Numbered from the stretch's first letter, positions 42,809 to 52,487 are shown. The stretch is DNA of 64,000 nt from Streptomyces sp. NBC_00306 (GCF_036169555.1 NZ_CP108032.1:2418001-2482000), one strand, 5' to 3'. Numbers and translations are program-made. Notes: generated from the sequence alone by a model not told the origin.

Positions 42809-43618
42809 ATGGCCGCTCACACCGGTACCCGCGTCACCACCGCGCGCTCATCCGCGCAGCGCCGCCTCCGGGCCGCCGTCGTCGGGGGTGGGGTCGCCGG
42901 GTTGGTCGTCGTGCTGGCGGGGTGTGGGGGTGCCGAGGCCGAGGACGCTCCCGTCGAGAGCAAGAAGTTTCCCCTCGCCGGGAAGACCCTCACCGTCGAC
43001 AGCGACGACTCCCGTATCGACCTCGTCGCCGCCGATGTGAAGGACGTCGAGGTCACCCGGCAGGTCGATGGGTGGGTCTTCCTCGGGAGCGGGCCCGAGG
43101 CGACGTGGAAGATGAAGGGGGACCGGCTCACCCTGCGGGTCAAGTGCGCTGCCGTCGCGAGTGACTGCGAGGCCCGGCACACCGTGAAGGTGCCGCGGGA
43201 TGTCGCGGTGACCGTGGAGGACGACAACGGGGGTGTCACCGCCGGCGGGTTCCGTACGCCGCTCACCATCCGGTCCGACAACGGGGCCGTCGAGGTGCGG
43301 GACTCCAGTGGGGCGCTGGATCTCGTGAGCGACAACGGCAAGGTCGTCGCGCAGGGCGTCACCGCGCGGACCGTGAAGGCGCGGTCGGAGAACGGAGGGG
43401 TGGAGCTCGGGCTCGCCGCCGTGCCGGACACCGTGGAGACCGTCAGCGACAACGGGCGGGTCGTCATCGAGCTGCCGCGCTCCGGGGCGCCGTACGCCGT
43501 GACCGCCAAGAGCGACAACGGCGGGGTCGATGTCGACGTGCCCACCGACGCCGGCAGCTCCCATGTCGTGAAGGCTCGCAGCGACAACGGCAAAGTGACG
43601 GTGCGAAGCGCGAACTAA
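42809..43618 (+). CDS. DUF4097 family lipoprotein
   Basis: 269 residues; ATG 42809 has GGGGGA at a suitable distance (the ATG at 42800 is too close). Lipobox VLAGC after a hydrophobic stretch (VVGGGVAGLVVV). The mature part is a right-handed repeat of short strands with the family's SDNG turn many times (VTVEDDNGGV, LTIRSDNGAVEV, VVKARSDNGKVTVRS), an adhesin-like beta solenoid. Surface-anchored; function unknown. First chromosomal gene right of the tRNA. Confidence 0.88.
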   Translation: MAAHTGTRVTTARSSAQRRLRAAVVGGGVAGLVVVLAGCGGAEAEDAPVESKKFPLAGKTLTVDSDDSRIDLVAADVKDVEVTRQVDGWVFLGSGPEATWKMKGDRLTLRVKCAAVASDCEARHTVKVPRDVAVTVEDDNGGVTAGGFRTPLTIRSDNGAVEVRDSSGALDLVSDNGKVVAQGVTARTVKARSENGGVELGLAAVPDTVETVSDNGRVVIELPRSGAPYAVTAKSDNGGVDVDVPTDAGSSHVVKARSDNGKVTVRSAN

Positions 43619-43689
43619 CCGACCCGTGTGTTCGTCACTACCTGGTGGGAGAATGAACCGGGTACGGCGACACGGCACGGGAGAGGGAT

Positions 43690-45069
43690 GTGACGGCGAC
43701 ACACGCGCAGCCGCACGAAAGAGCGAAAGCGAGTGCCGTCCGGGATGTCCTCGCCCTGGTGCTGCTGCCTGTGCCGATGGTGGCCGTGGCGTTGTCGGGT
43801 GTGATGTCGGGATCGTTCGCCGGCGGGGGTACGCGGCGCTGGTTCGGCGGGCGCGGGGAGAGTCAGCGGGCCGACGCGCAGGCCGCGAAGGACGCCGCAG
43901 CCGCCGCTTTCTACGAGCTGGACACCGCGCAGCGCGATCTGCGGATCTCCATCGAGACGATCACGGCCGTGGACAGCTCGCCCGGGGCCCGTCGCACGGT
44001 GGACGACTTCGCCGCCCTCGGGCGGCGGATCGATGAGGTGAGCCAGCTCTACATCACCGCCGTCGACGCCCATGACCTCGACCGGGACGATCTCGAACCC
44101 TCCGTCGCCTCGCAGGCGCGCGGTGAGCTGAACCGTGCGAAGGACGAGCTCGTACGGGTCAAGGGCGATCTCGACCGGTTCGCCGCGGGGCTCGGGCCGC
44201 TGCTCGACAAGGCCGAGACGCAGCTGGCCCGGCTCGCCCCCGCCGTGGAGCGGGCGCGCCAGGCGCTCCTTTCTGCGAGCAATGCTCTCGATTCGGTGCG
44301 CAGCTCCGGTCTGCGAGCGGAGGATCTGGCCGCCCGCCTCGCCGCCCTCGCCCCCGAGCTGACCATGCTCAACCAGGGCGCCGGGCGCCACGGCGTCGCC
44401 GAGACCCTCCAGCGGGCCGACCGGGTGATGCGCGACGCCGAGGCCGTACGGGCCGAGGCCGAGCGGCTGCCCGAGCTCGCCGCGGAGATCGACAAGCGTC
44501 TGGTGTCGCTGCGTACGCGCGCCCAGGCCCTCACCAACCGTGCCGGCACCGTCGACCCTGTCCTCAGCGAGCTGCGGCGCCGTTTCGCCGCCGCCTGCTG
44601 GCAGGACCTCCAGCCGGTGCCCGACCAGGCCGCGAACAGCGTGCGGCAGGCCGAGGAGAAGCTCCGCGAGGCGGCGAAGGCGCGCGAGGAGCAGCGCTGG
44701 CCGGACGCGACCGCCCTCCTCAGCACGGTCCGCGCGCTGCTGAACAGCACCGATGAGGCGGTCTCGGCCGCCGGTGACCGGCTCCAGCGGCTGAACGCCG
44801 TGTCCAAGGACCCGCAGCACGAGATCGACCGCACACGCTTCGCCATCCGCGATGCCCAGCGGCTCGCGATGGCCGGACGCAACACCCCCGATCCCCGTCA
44901 CGCGCGCCCGCTGGACGACGCGGTCGCCCGGCTGGACCGGGCCGTCACCGGCCTCGAAGGGCGTCACCCCGACTACTGGCACTTCCTGATGGAGACGGAA
45001 GCCGTACGGCGTACGGCGGCCCGCGTGGTCGACCAGATCAGGGAGGACCGGGGCGCCCACAGCGGCTGA
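43690..45069 (+). CDS. Coiled-coil protein with N-terminal membrane segments
   Basis: 459 residues, GTG after GAGAGGGAT. N-terminal hydrophobic LALVLLPVPMVAVALSGVMS, then nearly 380 residues of charged helix (RGELNRAKDELVRVKGDLDR, RAQALTNRAGTVDP) with heptad character. Conserved Streptomyces type, function unknown; may be a structural or envelope-linked protein on the cytoplasmic side. Confidence 0.78.
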   Translation: MTATHAQPHERAKASAVRDVLALVLLPVPMVAVALSGVMSGSFAGGGTRRWFGGRGESQRADAQAAKDAAAAAFYELDTAQRDLRISIETITAVDSSPGARRTVDDFAALGRRIDEVSQLYITAVDAHDLDRDDLEPSVASQARGELNRAKDELVRVKGDLDRFAAGLGPLLDKAETQLARLAPAVERARQALLSASNALDSVRSSGLRAEDLAARLAALAPELTMLNQGAGRHGVAETLQRADRVMRDAEAVRAEAERLPELAAEIDKRLVSLRTRAQALTNRAGTVDPVLSELRRRFAAACWQDLQPVPDQAANSVRQAEEKLREAAKAREEQRWPDATALLSTVRALLNSTDEAVSAAGDRLQRLNAVSKDPQHEIDRTRFAIRDAQRLAMAGRNTPDPRHARPLDDAVARLDRAVTGLEGRHPDYWHFLMETEAVRRTAARVVDQIREDRGAHSG

Positions 45070-45314
45070 CCGGCGGATCGGGCCCTGTACCGCCGCCAAG
45101 CCGCGAGGCGTTCCCTGTGCCCGCCGGGCCGCGCCCGCCTTCCGTACCGCCCCCCGACCGGCCCAGTGGGCCCCCGCCGGCACCCGGCCCCACTCACCGG
45201 CCCCAGGCGCCCTCGCACCCGGCCGCACCCAGGCGCCCCCCGGCCCACTGAGTTGAAGCCGTCCCGTCGCAGGCGGATGCTGGAAGGACGAGTACGTCCC
45301 CAAGGAGGCCGGAC

Positions 45315-46121
45315 ATGGCCGCTCACGTACTGCACGGCAGAAGCCGGAACACCGCCGGAGGCAAGCGCCTCCGGTTCGACGATCACCTTCCCGTCGACCA
45401 CCGCCTCAGCCGCGTCTACCGCGTCGGTGCCGGACTGATGGGGCTGATCCTGATCGCCTTCGGCATCCTCGGGCTGATCGACAAGATCGGTTTCTTCGAC
45501 ACCGACGGTGACAAGGTCGCCGGTCTGAGCACGAACGGCGCGCTGAGCGTCCTCTCCATCTGTGTGGGAGTTCTGCTGCTCGTCGGCATGGTCATCGGCG
45601 GCAATGTCGCCTCGACGCTGAACATGGTCCTCGGCGTCCTCTTCGTCGCGAGCGGCTTCATCAATCTCGCCCTGCTGGACACCGACTTCAACCCGCTCGC
45701 CTTCGAGATCCAGAACGTGCTGTTCAGCTTTGTGGTGGGGCTGATGCTGATGACGTTCGGGATGTACGGCAGGGTCAGTTCGACGTTGCCGCACGACAAC
45801 CCGTACTGGCGCGCCCGCCATCCCGAGGAGGCCGAGCGGGAGCTCCACGCAAGCCGCCGGGCCGAGGCCAAGGCGGTGCAGGGATCCGGGTCGGAGCGGG
45901 AGCCGGCCGGCCTCACCACCGGCACCCGGCAGGGACCGGGCGCCACCGACACTCCAGGCACCACCGGTACTCGGGGCGCCACCGGTACTCCAGGCACCAC
46001 CGGTACTCCAGGCACCACCGGTACGCACGGCATCACCGGTACGCACGGCGGCACGCGGGACTCCGCTTCCGGAGCCTCCGAGTCCCGGAGGGACCCGCCC
46101 GGCCCGCGGCCGACCGCGTAG
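45315..46121 (+). CDS. DUF4383 membrane protein with collagen-like tail
   Basis: 268 residues, ATG behind AAGGAGG. Residues ~20-160 are the DUF4383 domain with four hydrophobic segments (GAGLMGLILIAFGILGLIDK, NVASTLNMVLGVLFVASGFI). After a charged stretch the C-terminus has about eleven Gly-x-y triplets in a row (GTTGTRGATGTPGTTGTPGT and so on), a threonine-rich collagen-like repeat encoded by repeated GGCACCACCGGTAC-type DNA. The tail would be cytoplasmic or external depending on topology, which is not clear. Confidence 0.82.
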   Translation: MAAHVLHGRSRNTAGGKRLRFDDHLPVDHRLSRVYRVGAGLMGLILIAFGILGLIDKIGFFDTDGDKVAGLSTNGALSVLSICVGVLLLVGMVIGGNVASTLNMVLGVLFVASGFINLALLDTDFNPLAFEIQNVLFSFVVGLMLMTFGMYGRVSSTLPHDNPYWRARHPEEAERELHASRRAEAKAVQGSGSEREPAGLTTGTRQGPGATDTPGTTGTRGATGTPGTTGTPGTTGTHGITGTHGGTRDSASGASESRRDPPGPRPTA

Positions 46122-46130
46122 CCTGAGGCC

Positions 46131-46352
46131 ATGCCCCGTTACGAATACCGCTGCCGCAGCTGCGGCGACACCTTCGAGGTCAGCCGGCCGATGGCCCGCT
46201 CCGCCGATCCGGCGAGCTGCCCGGCCGGCCACGAGGACACCGTGAAGCTGCTGTCCACCGTCGCCGTCGGCGGTACGAAGTCCTCCCCCGCGCCCGCTCC
46301 CAGCGGTGGTGGCGGGGGCGGCGGCTGCTGTGGTGGCGGCTGCTGCGGCTGA
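46131..46352 (+). CDS. FmdB-family zinc-ribbon protein
   Basis: 73 residues, beginning MPRYEYRCRSCGDTFEVSRP with the CxxC of the FmdB zinc ribbon; the second half-site is CPAGHED. The tail is glycine/cysteine-rich (GGGGGGGCCGGGCCG), a common feature of the family. Possibly a small nucleic-acid or metal-binding regulator. It starts 9 bp after the DUF4383 stop. Confidence 0.9.
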   Translation: MPRYEYRCRSCGDTFEVSRPMARSADPASCPAGHEDTVKLLSTVAVGGTKSSPAPAPSGGGGGGGCCGGGCCG

Positions 46353-46502
46353 CGGACGCCCGCCCGGACGCGCCCGCGGACCACACCCCCGCGGGCGCCC
46401 CGCACGCCCTCAGCACCCGGCGCACCGGCGTCACCACCACGCGCACCCGACCACCAGCGCCACCACACGCACCCGCCGGCACCACACGCACCGGCCGGCA
46501 CC

Positions 46503-47183
46503 TCACGAACCCAGATACCGCAGCACCGCCAGCACACGACGTGAGTAGCCCGTCGTGCCCGTCAGGCCGAGCTTGTCGAAGATCGCGTTGATGTGTTTCT
46601 CCACCGCGCTCTGCGACACATGGAGATGCGCGGCGATCGACGCGTTGGTGTGCCCCTGCGCCATCTCCCCCAGCACGTCACGCTCCCTCGCCGTCAGCCG
46701 CGAGAGCGGGTCCGTACGGCTGCTGCGGGCCAGGAGCTGGCGGACCACCTCGGGGTCGAAGGCCGCCCGCCCCCGCCCCACCCGCTCCAACGCGTCCAGG
46801 AACTCGTCCACTTGGACCACTCGGTCCTTGAGGAGGTAGCCGACGCCCTGATGGCCGACGCCCGGACCCGCACCCTGAGGGCCGTCCGGGTCCGGGGTCA
46901 GCAGCTCGGTCGCGTACCGCTTCTCCACGTACTGCGACAGCACCAGAACACCCACCTCCGGCCGCCGGCGGCGGATCTCCAAGGCGGCGCGCAGGCCCTC
47001 GTCGGTGTGGGTCGGAGGCATCCGGACGTCCGCGACGACCACGTCCGGCGTGTGCGCCTCGACGGCCGCGAGCAGTTGTTCCGCGTCGCCGACCGCCGCG
47101 AGGACCTCGTGGCCTTCCTCCGCGAGCAGGCGTACGAGGCCCTCCCGCAGCAGGGTCGAGTCCTCGGCCAGGATTACGCGCAC
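46503..47183 (-). CDS. NarL/LuxR-type response regulator
   Basis: 226 residues from the GTG at 47183, overlapping the kinase gene by 10 bp. Receiver domain with acidic pocket LAEDST and phospho-Asp52 (VVVADVRMPP), conserved Lys in GYLLKDRV; an insertion (TPDPDGPQGAGPGVGHQG) lengthens the loop before it. LuxR helix-turn-helix at the end: LSRLTARERDVLGEMAQGHT and VSQSAVEKHINAIFDKLGL. Partner of the kinase upstream; target genes unknown. Confidence 0.9.
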   Translation of the reverse strand: MRVILAEDSTLLREGLVRLLAEEGHEVLAAVGDAEQLLAAVEAHTPDVVVADVRMPPTHTDEGLRAALEIRRRRPEVGVLVLSQYVEKRYATELLTPDPDGPQGAGPGVGHQGVGYLLKDRVVQVDEFLDALERVGRGRAAFDPEVVRQLLARSSRTDPLSRLTARERDVLGEMAQGHTNASIAAHLHVSQSAVEKHINAIFDKLGLTGTTGYSRRVLAVLRYLGS

Positions 47184-48319
47184 GGCAGCTCCGCGGTGAT
47201 CTCGGTGGGTCCTCCGGCCGGGCTGTGCACCGCGAACCGGCCGTCGAGCGCGGCGACCCGGCCCGCGAGGCCGAGCAGTCCTCCGCCCGTCGGGTCGGCG
47301 CCGCCCGAGCCGTCGTCCTCGACGCGCAGGCACAGCGTCCGTGCGCCGGGCTCACGTCGCAGGGTGACGGTGATACGGGTGGCGCCGGAGTGCTTGACCA
47401 CGTTGGTGACGGCTTCGGAGACGACGAAGTAGGCGACGGTCTGCACCTGGCGGCCGGGAGGTTCGTCAACGGTGTAGTCCAGGTGCACGGGCAGCGGGGT
47501 GCGTTCCGCGACGGTCTCCAGGGCGGCGCGCAGTCCCGCCTCGTCCAGCACGGTCGGGTAGATGCGCCAGGCGACCTCGCGCAGCTCGGCCAGGGCGCGG
47601 CGGCTCTCCTCGTGGGCCTGGAGGAGGAGTTGGCCGGCGCGTTCGGTGTCGCGGCTGCGCCGGGCGCGGCCGATGAGCATGCCGAGGGCGACGAGGCGTT
47701 GCTGGACGCCGTCGTGGAGGTCGCGCTCGATGCGGCGGCGTTCGTCGTGGACGGCGTCCATCATCTCGGCGCGGCTGGTGGCGAGTTGGGTGATGCGCCG
47801 CTCCAACTCGTCCTGATGGCTGGGACCGAGGAGACGCCCGGCCAGCTGCCCTTCCAGCAGGGCGGTGCCGAAGACGGCCTGGACGGTGAGGAACACGAGG
47901 AACAGCCCGGCCAGGCCGGTGCCGACGACCGCCCAGGGGTATTCGATGCCGTTGAAGAACCAGCCGAACAGGCCGAATCCGACGTAGAGGGTGCCGGTCG
48001 CCATGCAGAACAGCACGAGACCGCCGAGCAGCCCCAGCGGCCAGCGGGCCACGACGTAGCGCAGGGCGCGCCCGTCGTCGTACGTGTCGGAGATGCGCAC
48101 TCCGAGGAAGCGGCTCAGCCGGCGCCGCTCGGTGTCCGCGATCCTCGCCGCGATCGCACCGAGCCGCCGCAGCACGGCGCGGCGGCCGCGCGGCCAGGCA
48201 AGGACGAGCAGCAGGGACAGGCCCGCCGGCAGGGCGAGGAGCAGTTCGGCGACGGCGGTCGCGGCCCCGAGGGCCAGCCCCGCCGCGTACCACGCTCCCC
48301 GTACCGCCACCGCCCTCAT
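47174..48319 (-). CDS. Two-component sensor histidine kinase (HisKA_3 type)
   Basis: 381 residues. Two membrane blocks (about 10-42 and 94-152) enclose an N-terminal sensor region. The dimerisation/phospho-acceptor helix is ERRRIERDLHDGVQQRLVAL with His202, and the ATP-binding part has VVSEAVTNVVKHSGATRI (N box) and GGGLLGLAGRVAALDG (G box). Translation is coupled to the response regulator. It may sense envelope or membrane state; no ligand can be named. Confidence 0.92.
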   Translation of the reverse strand: MRAVAVRGAWYAAGLALGAATAVAELLLALPAGLSLLLVLAWPRGRRAVLRRLGAIAARIADTERRRLSRFLGVRISDTYDDGRALRYVVARWPLGLLGGLVLFCMATGTLYVGFGLFGWFFNGIEYPWAVVGTGLAGLFLVFLTVQAVFGTALLEGQLAGRLLGPSHQDELERRITQLATSRAEMMDAVHDERRRIERDLHDGVQQRLVALGMLIGRARRSRDTERAGQLLLQAHEESRRALAELREVAWRIYPTVLDEAGLRAALETVAERTPLPVHLDYTVDEPPGRQVQTVAYFVVSEAVTNVVKHSGATRITVTLRREPGARTLCLRVEDDGSGGADPTGGGLLGLAGRVAALDGRFAVHSPAGGPTEITAELPCA

Positions 48320-48388
48320 GATCGGTCACGCTAGCCGGTCCGGCACAGCTCGCACACTGCGGAAAACCGCAGGATGGTGTGCGGCGGC

Positions 48389-48405
48389 CTTCAGTCTCTC
48401 TTCAG
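48389..48405 (+). promoter_or_regulatory. CTTCAG direct repeats upstream of dedA-like gene
   Basis: CTTCAG at 48389 and 48400, 11 bp apart, 25-40 bp before the DedA start. The one-helix-turn period is usual for tandem-binding regulators. No -10/-35 could be fixed. Confidence 0.35.
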
Positions 48406-48429
48406 CTTCGGCTCCCTAGCGTGGCCCGC

Positions 48430-49065
48430 ATGGAAACCGCGATCGAAAGCAGCGCTCCGGGCTGGGTCAACGGCCTGATGGACACCCTGGGCGCCCCGGG
48501 GGCGGGCATCGCCATCGCCCTGGAGAACCTCTTCCCTCCGCTGCCCAGCGAGGTGATCCTGCCGCTGGCGGGCTTCTCGGCGAGCACCGGGCAGATGAAC
48601 CTGATCGCGGCCCTTGTGTGGACGACGGCGGGCTCGGTGATCGGTGCGCTCGCGCTGTACGGGGTCGGCGCGCTGCTCGGCAGGGACCGTACGGTCGCCA
48701 TCGCCGCGAAGCTGCCGTTGCTGAAGGTCGCCGACATCGAGCGGACGGAGGCGTGGTTCGCGCGGCACGGTGCGAAGGCGGTGTTCTTCGGGAGGATGAT
48801 CCCGATCTTCCGGTCGCTGATCTCGGTGCCGGCGGGTGTGGAGCGGATGTCGCTGCCGCTGTTCCTCGGGCTGACGACGCTGGGCAGCGCGATCTGGAAC
48901 ACCGTCTTCATCCTCGCCGGATACCTGCTCGGCGAGAACTGGCAGGACGTGACCGGTTATGTCTCCACCTACTCGACCGTGGTGCTGGTGGCCGCGGTGC
49001 TCGGGGTGGTGGCGTTCATCGGCGTACGCCTGCGCAAGCGGGGCACCGGGGTACGGCGCCGCTGA
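48430..49065 (+). CDS. DedA-family membrane protein
   Basis: 211 residues from ATG 48430; no clear ribosome binding site, so perhaps leaderless. Classic DedA: ENLFPPLPSEVILPLAGF (re-entrant loop), ALYGVGALLGRD, FARHGAKAVFFGRMIPIFRS with the essential Arg, and ISVPAGVERMSLPLFL. DedA proteins act as lipid-linked flippases/scramblases in other bacteria. Divergent from the two-component system, which may control it. Confidence 0.92.
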   Translation: METAIESSAPGWVNGLMDTLGAPGAGIAIALENLFPPLPSEVILPLAGFSASTGQMNLIAALVWTTAGSVIGALALYGVGALLGRDRTVAIAAKLPLLKVADIERTEAWFARHGAKAVFFGRMIPIFRSLISVPAGVERMSLPLFLGLTTLGSAIWNTVFILAGYLLGENWQDVTGYVSTYSTVVLVAAVLGVVAFIGVRLRKRGTGVRRR

Positions 49066-49116
49066 CCGACCGGGCGGCGGGGGCGGCGGAACACCACCTC
49101 CCCCGCCCCGCCCCGG

Positions 49117-49953
49117 TCAGGCCGCCGGCAGCGACGCCACCGGGCCGATCGCGCCGAGCAGCCGCCGCAGGATCTCCTCGCCCGCCGCGATGCCCGTCTC
49201 CTCCAGCACCTCGACGTTCGCCGCGCGCCAGCCGCTGTCGGCGAGTTCGCCGTGGCCGGGCCGCCAGCCGCGGTCCGCGGCGTGCAGCAGGTCGGCGTCG
49301 AGGAGGGAGTCCCCGGCGGCGAGGATCTGCTCGGCGCCGGTGCGCCGGGCGACCTCACGGACCGCCGCGCTCTTGGTGAGCGGCTGCGGTACGGCGTAGA
49401 TCTTGCGGCCCTGGAGGGAGACGGCCCAGCCGTGGGGCGCCGCCCATTCGGCGAGCTCCTTGACCCAGCCGTCGGGCAGCAGGGCGCGCTCGACGACGAG
49501 GTACGCGAACAGATCCTCGGCGACGCGTTCCTTGAGCAGCCAGGCCGGGTCGGCCGCGGCGACGAGATGGGCGCGGACCTCGTCCAGCGAGGCGCACTCG
49601 TCGCCGAGGCGGGCGGCCACCTGCCGCTGCCAGTCGGGGTCGGAGACGCCGTCGACGAGGATGTGCCCGCCGTTGGCGCAGATGGCGAACTGCGGTGTGG
49701 GGCCGGGGAGATGGATCCGGCCGTACTGCTCGCGGGTGCGGGTCGTCGTCGGTACGAAGACGCCGGCCGCGGCGAGTTCGGGCAGCAGCCCGGCGGCCGT
49801 CTCGGTGATGTACGACAGGGGCTTGCCCCCGTACACCTCGACGCAGAGCAGCCGGGGGGCGTCCGCGTCGGGCATCGTGAGCTGGAGCGCCGCGCTGGAG
49901 TAGATGAGGGTGCGGTCGAGGTCGCTGGCGACGAGGGTGGGCGCGGTGCTCAC
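49117..49953 (-). CDS. HAD-family hydrolase of the Ter biosynthetic module
   Basis: 278 residues; GTG 49953 overlaps the upstream stop (GTGA). HAD motifs: VASDLDRTLIYSS (nucleophile DxD), TTTRTREQY (motif II Thr), the Lys in LTKSAAVREV and LAAGDSLLDADLL (motif IV). The C2-type cap lies between. In ter clusters this phosphatase is proposed to work with the phosphoribosyltransferase and lyase to make a nucleotide-derived metabolite; the substrate is unknown. Last gene of the three-gene operon. Confidence 0.88.
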   Translation of the reverse strand: MSTAPTLVASDLDRTLIYSSAALQLTMPDADAPRLLCVEVYGGKPLSYITETAAGLLPELAAAGVFVPTTTRTREQYGRIHLPGPTPQFAICANGGHILVDGVSDPDWQRQVAARLGDECASLDEVRAHLVAAADPAWLLKERVAEDLFAYLVVERALLPDGWVKELAEWAAPHGWAVSLQGRKIYAVPQPLTKSAAVREVARRTGAEQILAAGDSLLDADLLHAADRGWRPGHGELADSGWRAANVEVLEETGIAAGEEILRRLLGAIGPVASLPAA

Positions 49954-52487
49954 GGCGTCGTCACCGCCCTGCCGTCGGCGCCGGTCGCGCCGCGTGTGTA
50001 CTGGGGGTGGATCAACCCGACGCAGGTGTAAGGGAGTTCGTCGACCTCCTCGACCGGTACGCCGCGGTGCTCGGCCAGCAGCCGCACATGGTCCAGGTCG
50101 GCGCCCGCGCCGCGCTTGGCGAGGATCTTCCAGGGGACGCGCCGCAGCAGCACCCGGGTCGTCTCGCCCACGCCCGGCTTGACCAGGTTCACATCGTGGA
50201 TGCCGTACTCCTCGCTGATGCGCTCGACGGCGGCCCAGCCCTCCCAGGTCGGGGCGCGGTCGGCGGCCAGCAGCTCCTTGACCTCGGCGTCGACCGCGAC
50301 GGCGACCTCGTCGAAGCGGGCGGCCACGGTGTCGAGGAAGTGGTTCGAGACGTCGGCGTCCGCGAGTTCGCGGTAGAACTTCGCGCCGTGGAAGTCGTCC
50401 GGGCCGACCAGGTCGGAGCGCAGGACGGTGCGCGATATCAGGCCGGAGACCGTGGAGTTGAGGCACGCGGAGGGTATGAGGAAGTCCTCGCGGGTGCCGT
50501 AGGTGCGCACGCAGCCGCCCGGGTCGGCCAGCACGGCGATCTCCGGGTCGAAGCCCTCGAACTCGGCGACCGCGGCGGCCAGTTCGCGGGTGATCGCGCC
50601 CTTGCCGGTCCAGCCGTCGACGAATACGACGTCGGCGGGGTCGTGGTGCTGCTGGAGCCAGCGCAGGGCGTTGGCGTCGATGCCGCGGCCCCGCACGATG
50701 GACACGGCGTAGTGCGGCAGGTCGATGCCGTGCCGGTGCTGGGCCCAGCGGCGCATCAGCACCCCGACGGGGGTGCCGGCGCGGGCCAGCGAGACCAGGA
50801 CCGGTCGCGGGTGGGGGTCCGTCCCGCGCCGGCCGCGGCGCAGGGGGACCTCCGCGAGGACGGTCTCGGTGACGGTGCCGACGGCGCGGGCGATGCGGGC
50901 CGCGGAGGTGTCCAGCGCGGCCTTGAAGAGCTGCTGGTACTCGGCGCTCGGCTGGTACTCCACCGGCAGCGACTCGGCGTAGTGCGCGCCCCCGCTCTGG
51001 ATGGCCTCCTCGCGCTCCTCGGTCGGCGCCTCCAGTTCGGCGTCCGAGAGGTCCTGGAGCAGCCAGCCGACCTCGTCGGCGGCGTAGGAGGAGAACGCGG
51101 GTCCGCGCAGGGGCTCGGGCAGCATGGACGCCCTTCCGGGGGTGTACGGGGTGTGCGGGGTGTACGAGGGCACGACGGCCAGCACGACGTGCGGCGTGTG
51201 GGCGGCCAGCTGTGCGAGCAGGCCGTCGGGGGCGTGCAGCCGGGGGGTGTCGGCGACGGAGTCCACGACCGCGACGACGGCGTCGAAGCCGCCGCCGGCG
51301 ACGTTGTAGGCGTACCGCTCGCCGGGGCCGTCGGCCGGGTCGTCGTGGGCGGGGAACACGAGCCGGGTGCGGATCGCGTAGCCGGGGTCGTCGACGGCGA
51401 GGACGGGTGAACGGGTGGTGGTGGAGTAGCGCACCTCGGCGTCGGCGATCCGCTCCAGGGCGGTGCCGAGGCGCAGGGGCGCGTACATGAGCTCCTCGAA
51501 CCCGAGAACGAGAACGCGGGGGCGCGGGCGCGCGGCGGCGCCGACCCCGGTCGCGGCGCCGTCCCCGGTCGCGGTCGCCGTCGGGAGGTCGAGCGCCCGC
51601 GCGATGCGGTGCGCCATCGCCGGCGCCTCGGCGTCCAGCCGGTCGCGGTGCTCGGGGGTGAAGCCGTGCCGTCCGCCGTCGGGCACGCCCTCCGGCCACT
51701 CCAGCTCGACGCGCCGCACCCGGCCGGCCGGCCCCTCGGGAGTCCTCGGCGCCTCACCGGTACGGGCTTCGTACTGCGCGACCAGGGCCTGCCCCTTCTC
51801 CAGCACGCCCTCCGGCAGGCTCACCGTGCCCGAGGCCAGCGACACGAGGTCGACCCGAGCGCCGATCTCCGTCGCGAAGGACTCCAGCCGGGCCCGGTCC
51901 TGCTCCGCGCGCATATCGACCAGCGCCACGATCACATAGCGGTCGCGCGGATAGCGTTCGTGCAGGTCACGAATGGTGTTGAGGACGGTGTTGCCCGTGG
52001 AGAACTCGTCGTCCACGAGGATCAGCGGGCCCTCGCCCGCCAGCAGGTCCGGATCCTCCGGCAGCAGCAGGTGCGAGGTGGCGTGGGAGTGGGACTCCTC
52101 GAAGCCTCCGGCGCGCTCCACACCCTCGACCGGTCGCCGCGTGGAGTGCAGATACGGCGCGAGAGCGATCCCGTCCGCCACCGAGTGACCGAGGCCGGTC
52201 GCCGTCTCCGCGTAGCCGAGGACGACCGCCCGGGCCGCCTCCTCGTCGCCGAGGAGCTTGCGCACCCGCTCACCGAGGCCGTGCCCCGCGTCGTACACGA
52301 CGGAGGGGGCCTGCGGCACATGCTTGCCCAGCACGTTCGACACGAGCAGATGTGCCCGCTTGGGATTGCGGCGCAGGGCCAGTCCCAGCAGGGCGGGCAG
52401 CTGCTCGTCTCCTCGGAGCCCGACGCCCAGCCGCTCCGCGACCCACGTTCCCGACCAGACCACGTCGACGTTCTCTTTCCTCGTCAT
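49950..52487 (-). CDS. Phosphoribosyltransferase fused to TRSP/StiP-type domains (Ter module)
   Basis: 845 residues. N-terminal ~240: phosphoribosyltransferase with the PRPP loop ILVDDEFSTGNT at 156-167. Middle ~300-450: the TRSP domain that follows this enzyme in ter clusters (LVLGFEELMYAPLRLGTALE). C-terminal ~480-845: a StiP/PELOTA-type part with DVVFVDGWTGKGAITRELAA, DPGGCVRTYGTREDF and ACLNSTVSGLIS. In other genomes these parts are often two genes; here they are one. It starts directly after the lyase stop, so the operon is tightly coupled. Confidence 0.88.
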   Translation of the reverse strand: MTRKENVDVVWSGTWVAERLGVGLRGDEQLPALLGLALRRNPKRAHLLVSNVLGKHVPQAPSVVYDAGHGLGERVRKLLGDEEAARAVVLGYAETATGLGHSVADGIALAPYLHSTRRPVEGVERAGGFEESHSHATSHLLLPEDPDLLAGEGPLILVDDEFSTGNTVLNTIRDLHERYPRDRYVIVALVDMRAEQDRARLESFATEIGARVDLVSLASGTVSLPEGVLEKGQALVAQYEARTGEAPRTPEGPAGRVRRVELEWPEGVPDGGRHGFTPEHRDRLDAEAPAMAHRIARALDLPTATATGDGAATGVGAAARPRPRVLVLGFEELMYAPLRLGTALERIADAEVRYSTTTRSPVLAVDDPGYAIRTRLVFPAHDDPADGPGERYAYNVAGGGFDAVVAVVDSVADTPRLHAPDGLLAQLAAHTPHVVLAVVPSYTPHTPYTPGRASMLPEPLRGPAFSSYAADEVGWLLQDLSDAELEAPTEEREEAIQSGGAHYAESLPVEYQPSAEYQQLFKAALDTSAARIARAVGTVTETVLAEVPLRRGRRGTDPHPRPVLVSLARAGTPVGVLMRRWAQHRHGIDLPHYAVSIVRGRGIDANALRWLQQHHDPADVVFVDGWTGKGAITRELAAAVAEFEGFDPEIAVLADPGGCVRTYGTREDFLIPSACLNSTVSGLISRTVLRSDLVGPDDFHGAKFYRELADADVSNHFLDTVAARFDEVAVAVDAEVKELLAADRAPTWEGWAAVERISEEYGIHDVNLVKPGVGETTRVLLRRVPWKILAKRGAGADLDHVRLLAEHRGVPVEEVDELPYTCVGLIHPQYTRGATGADGRAVTTP

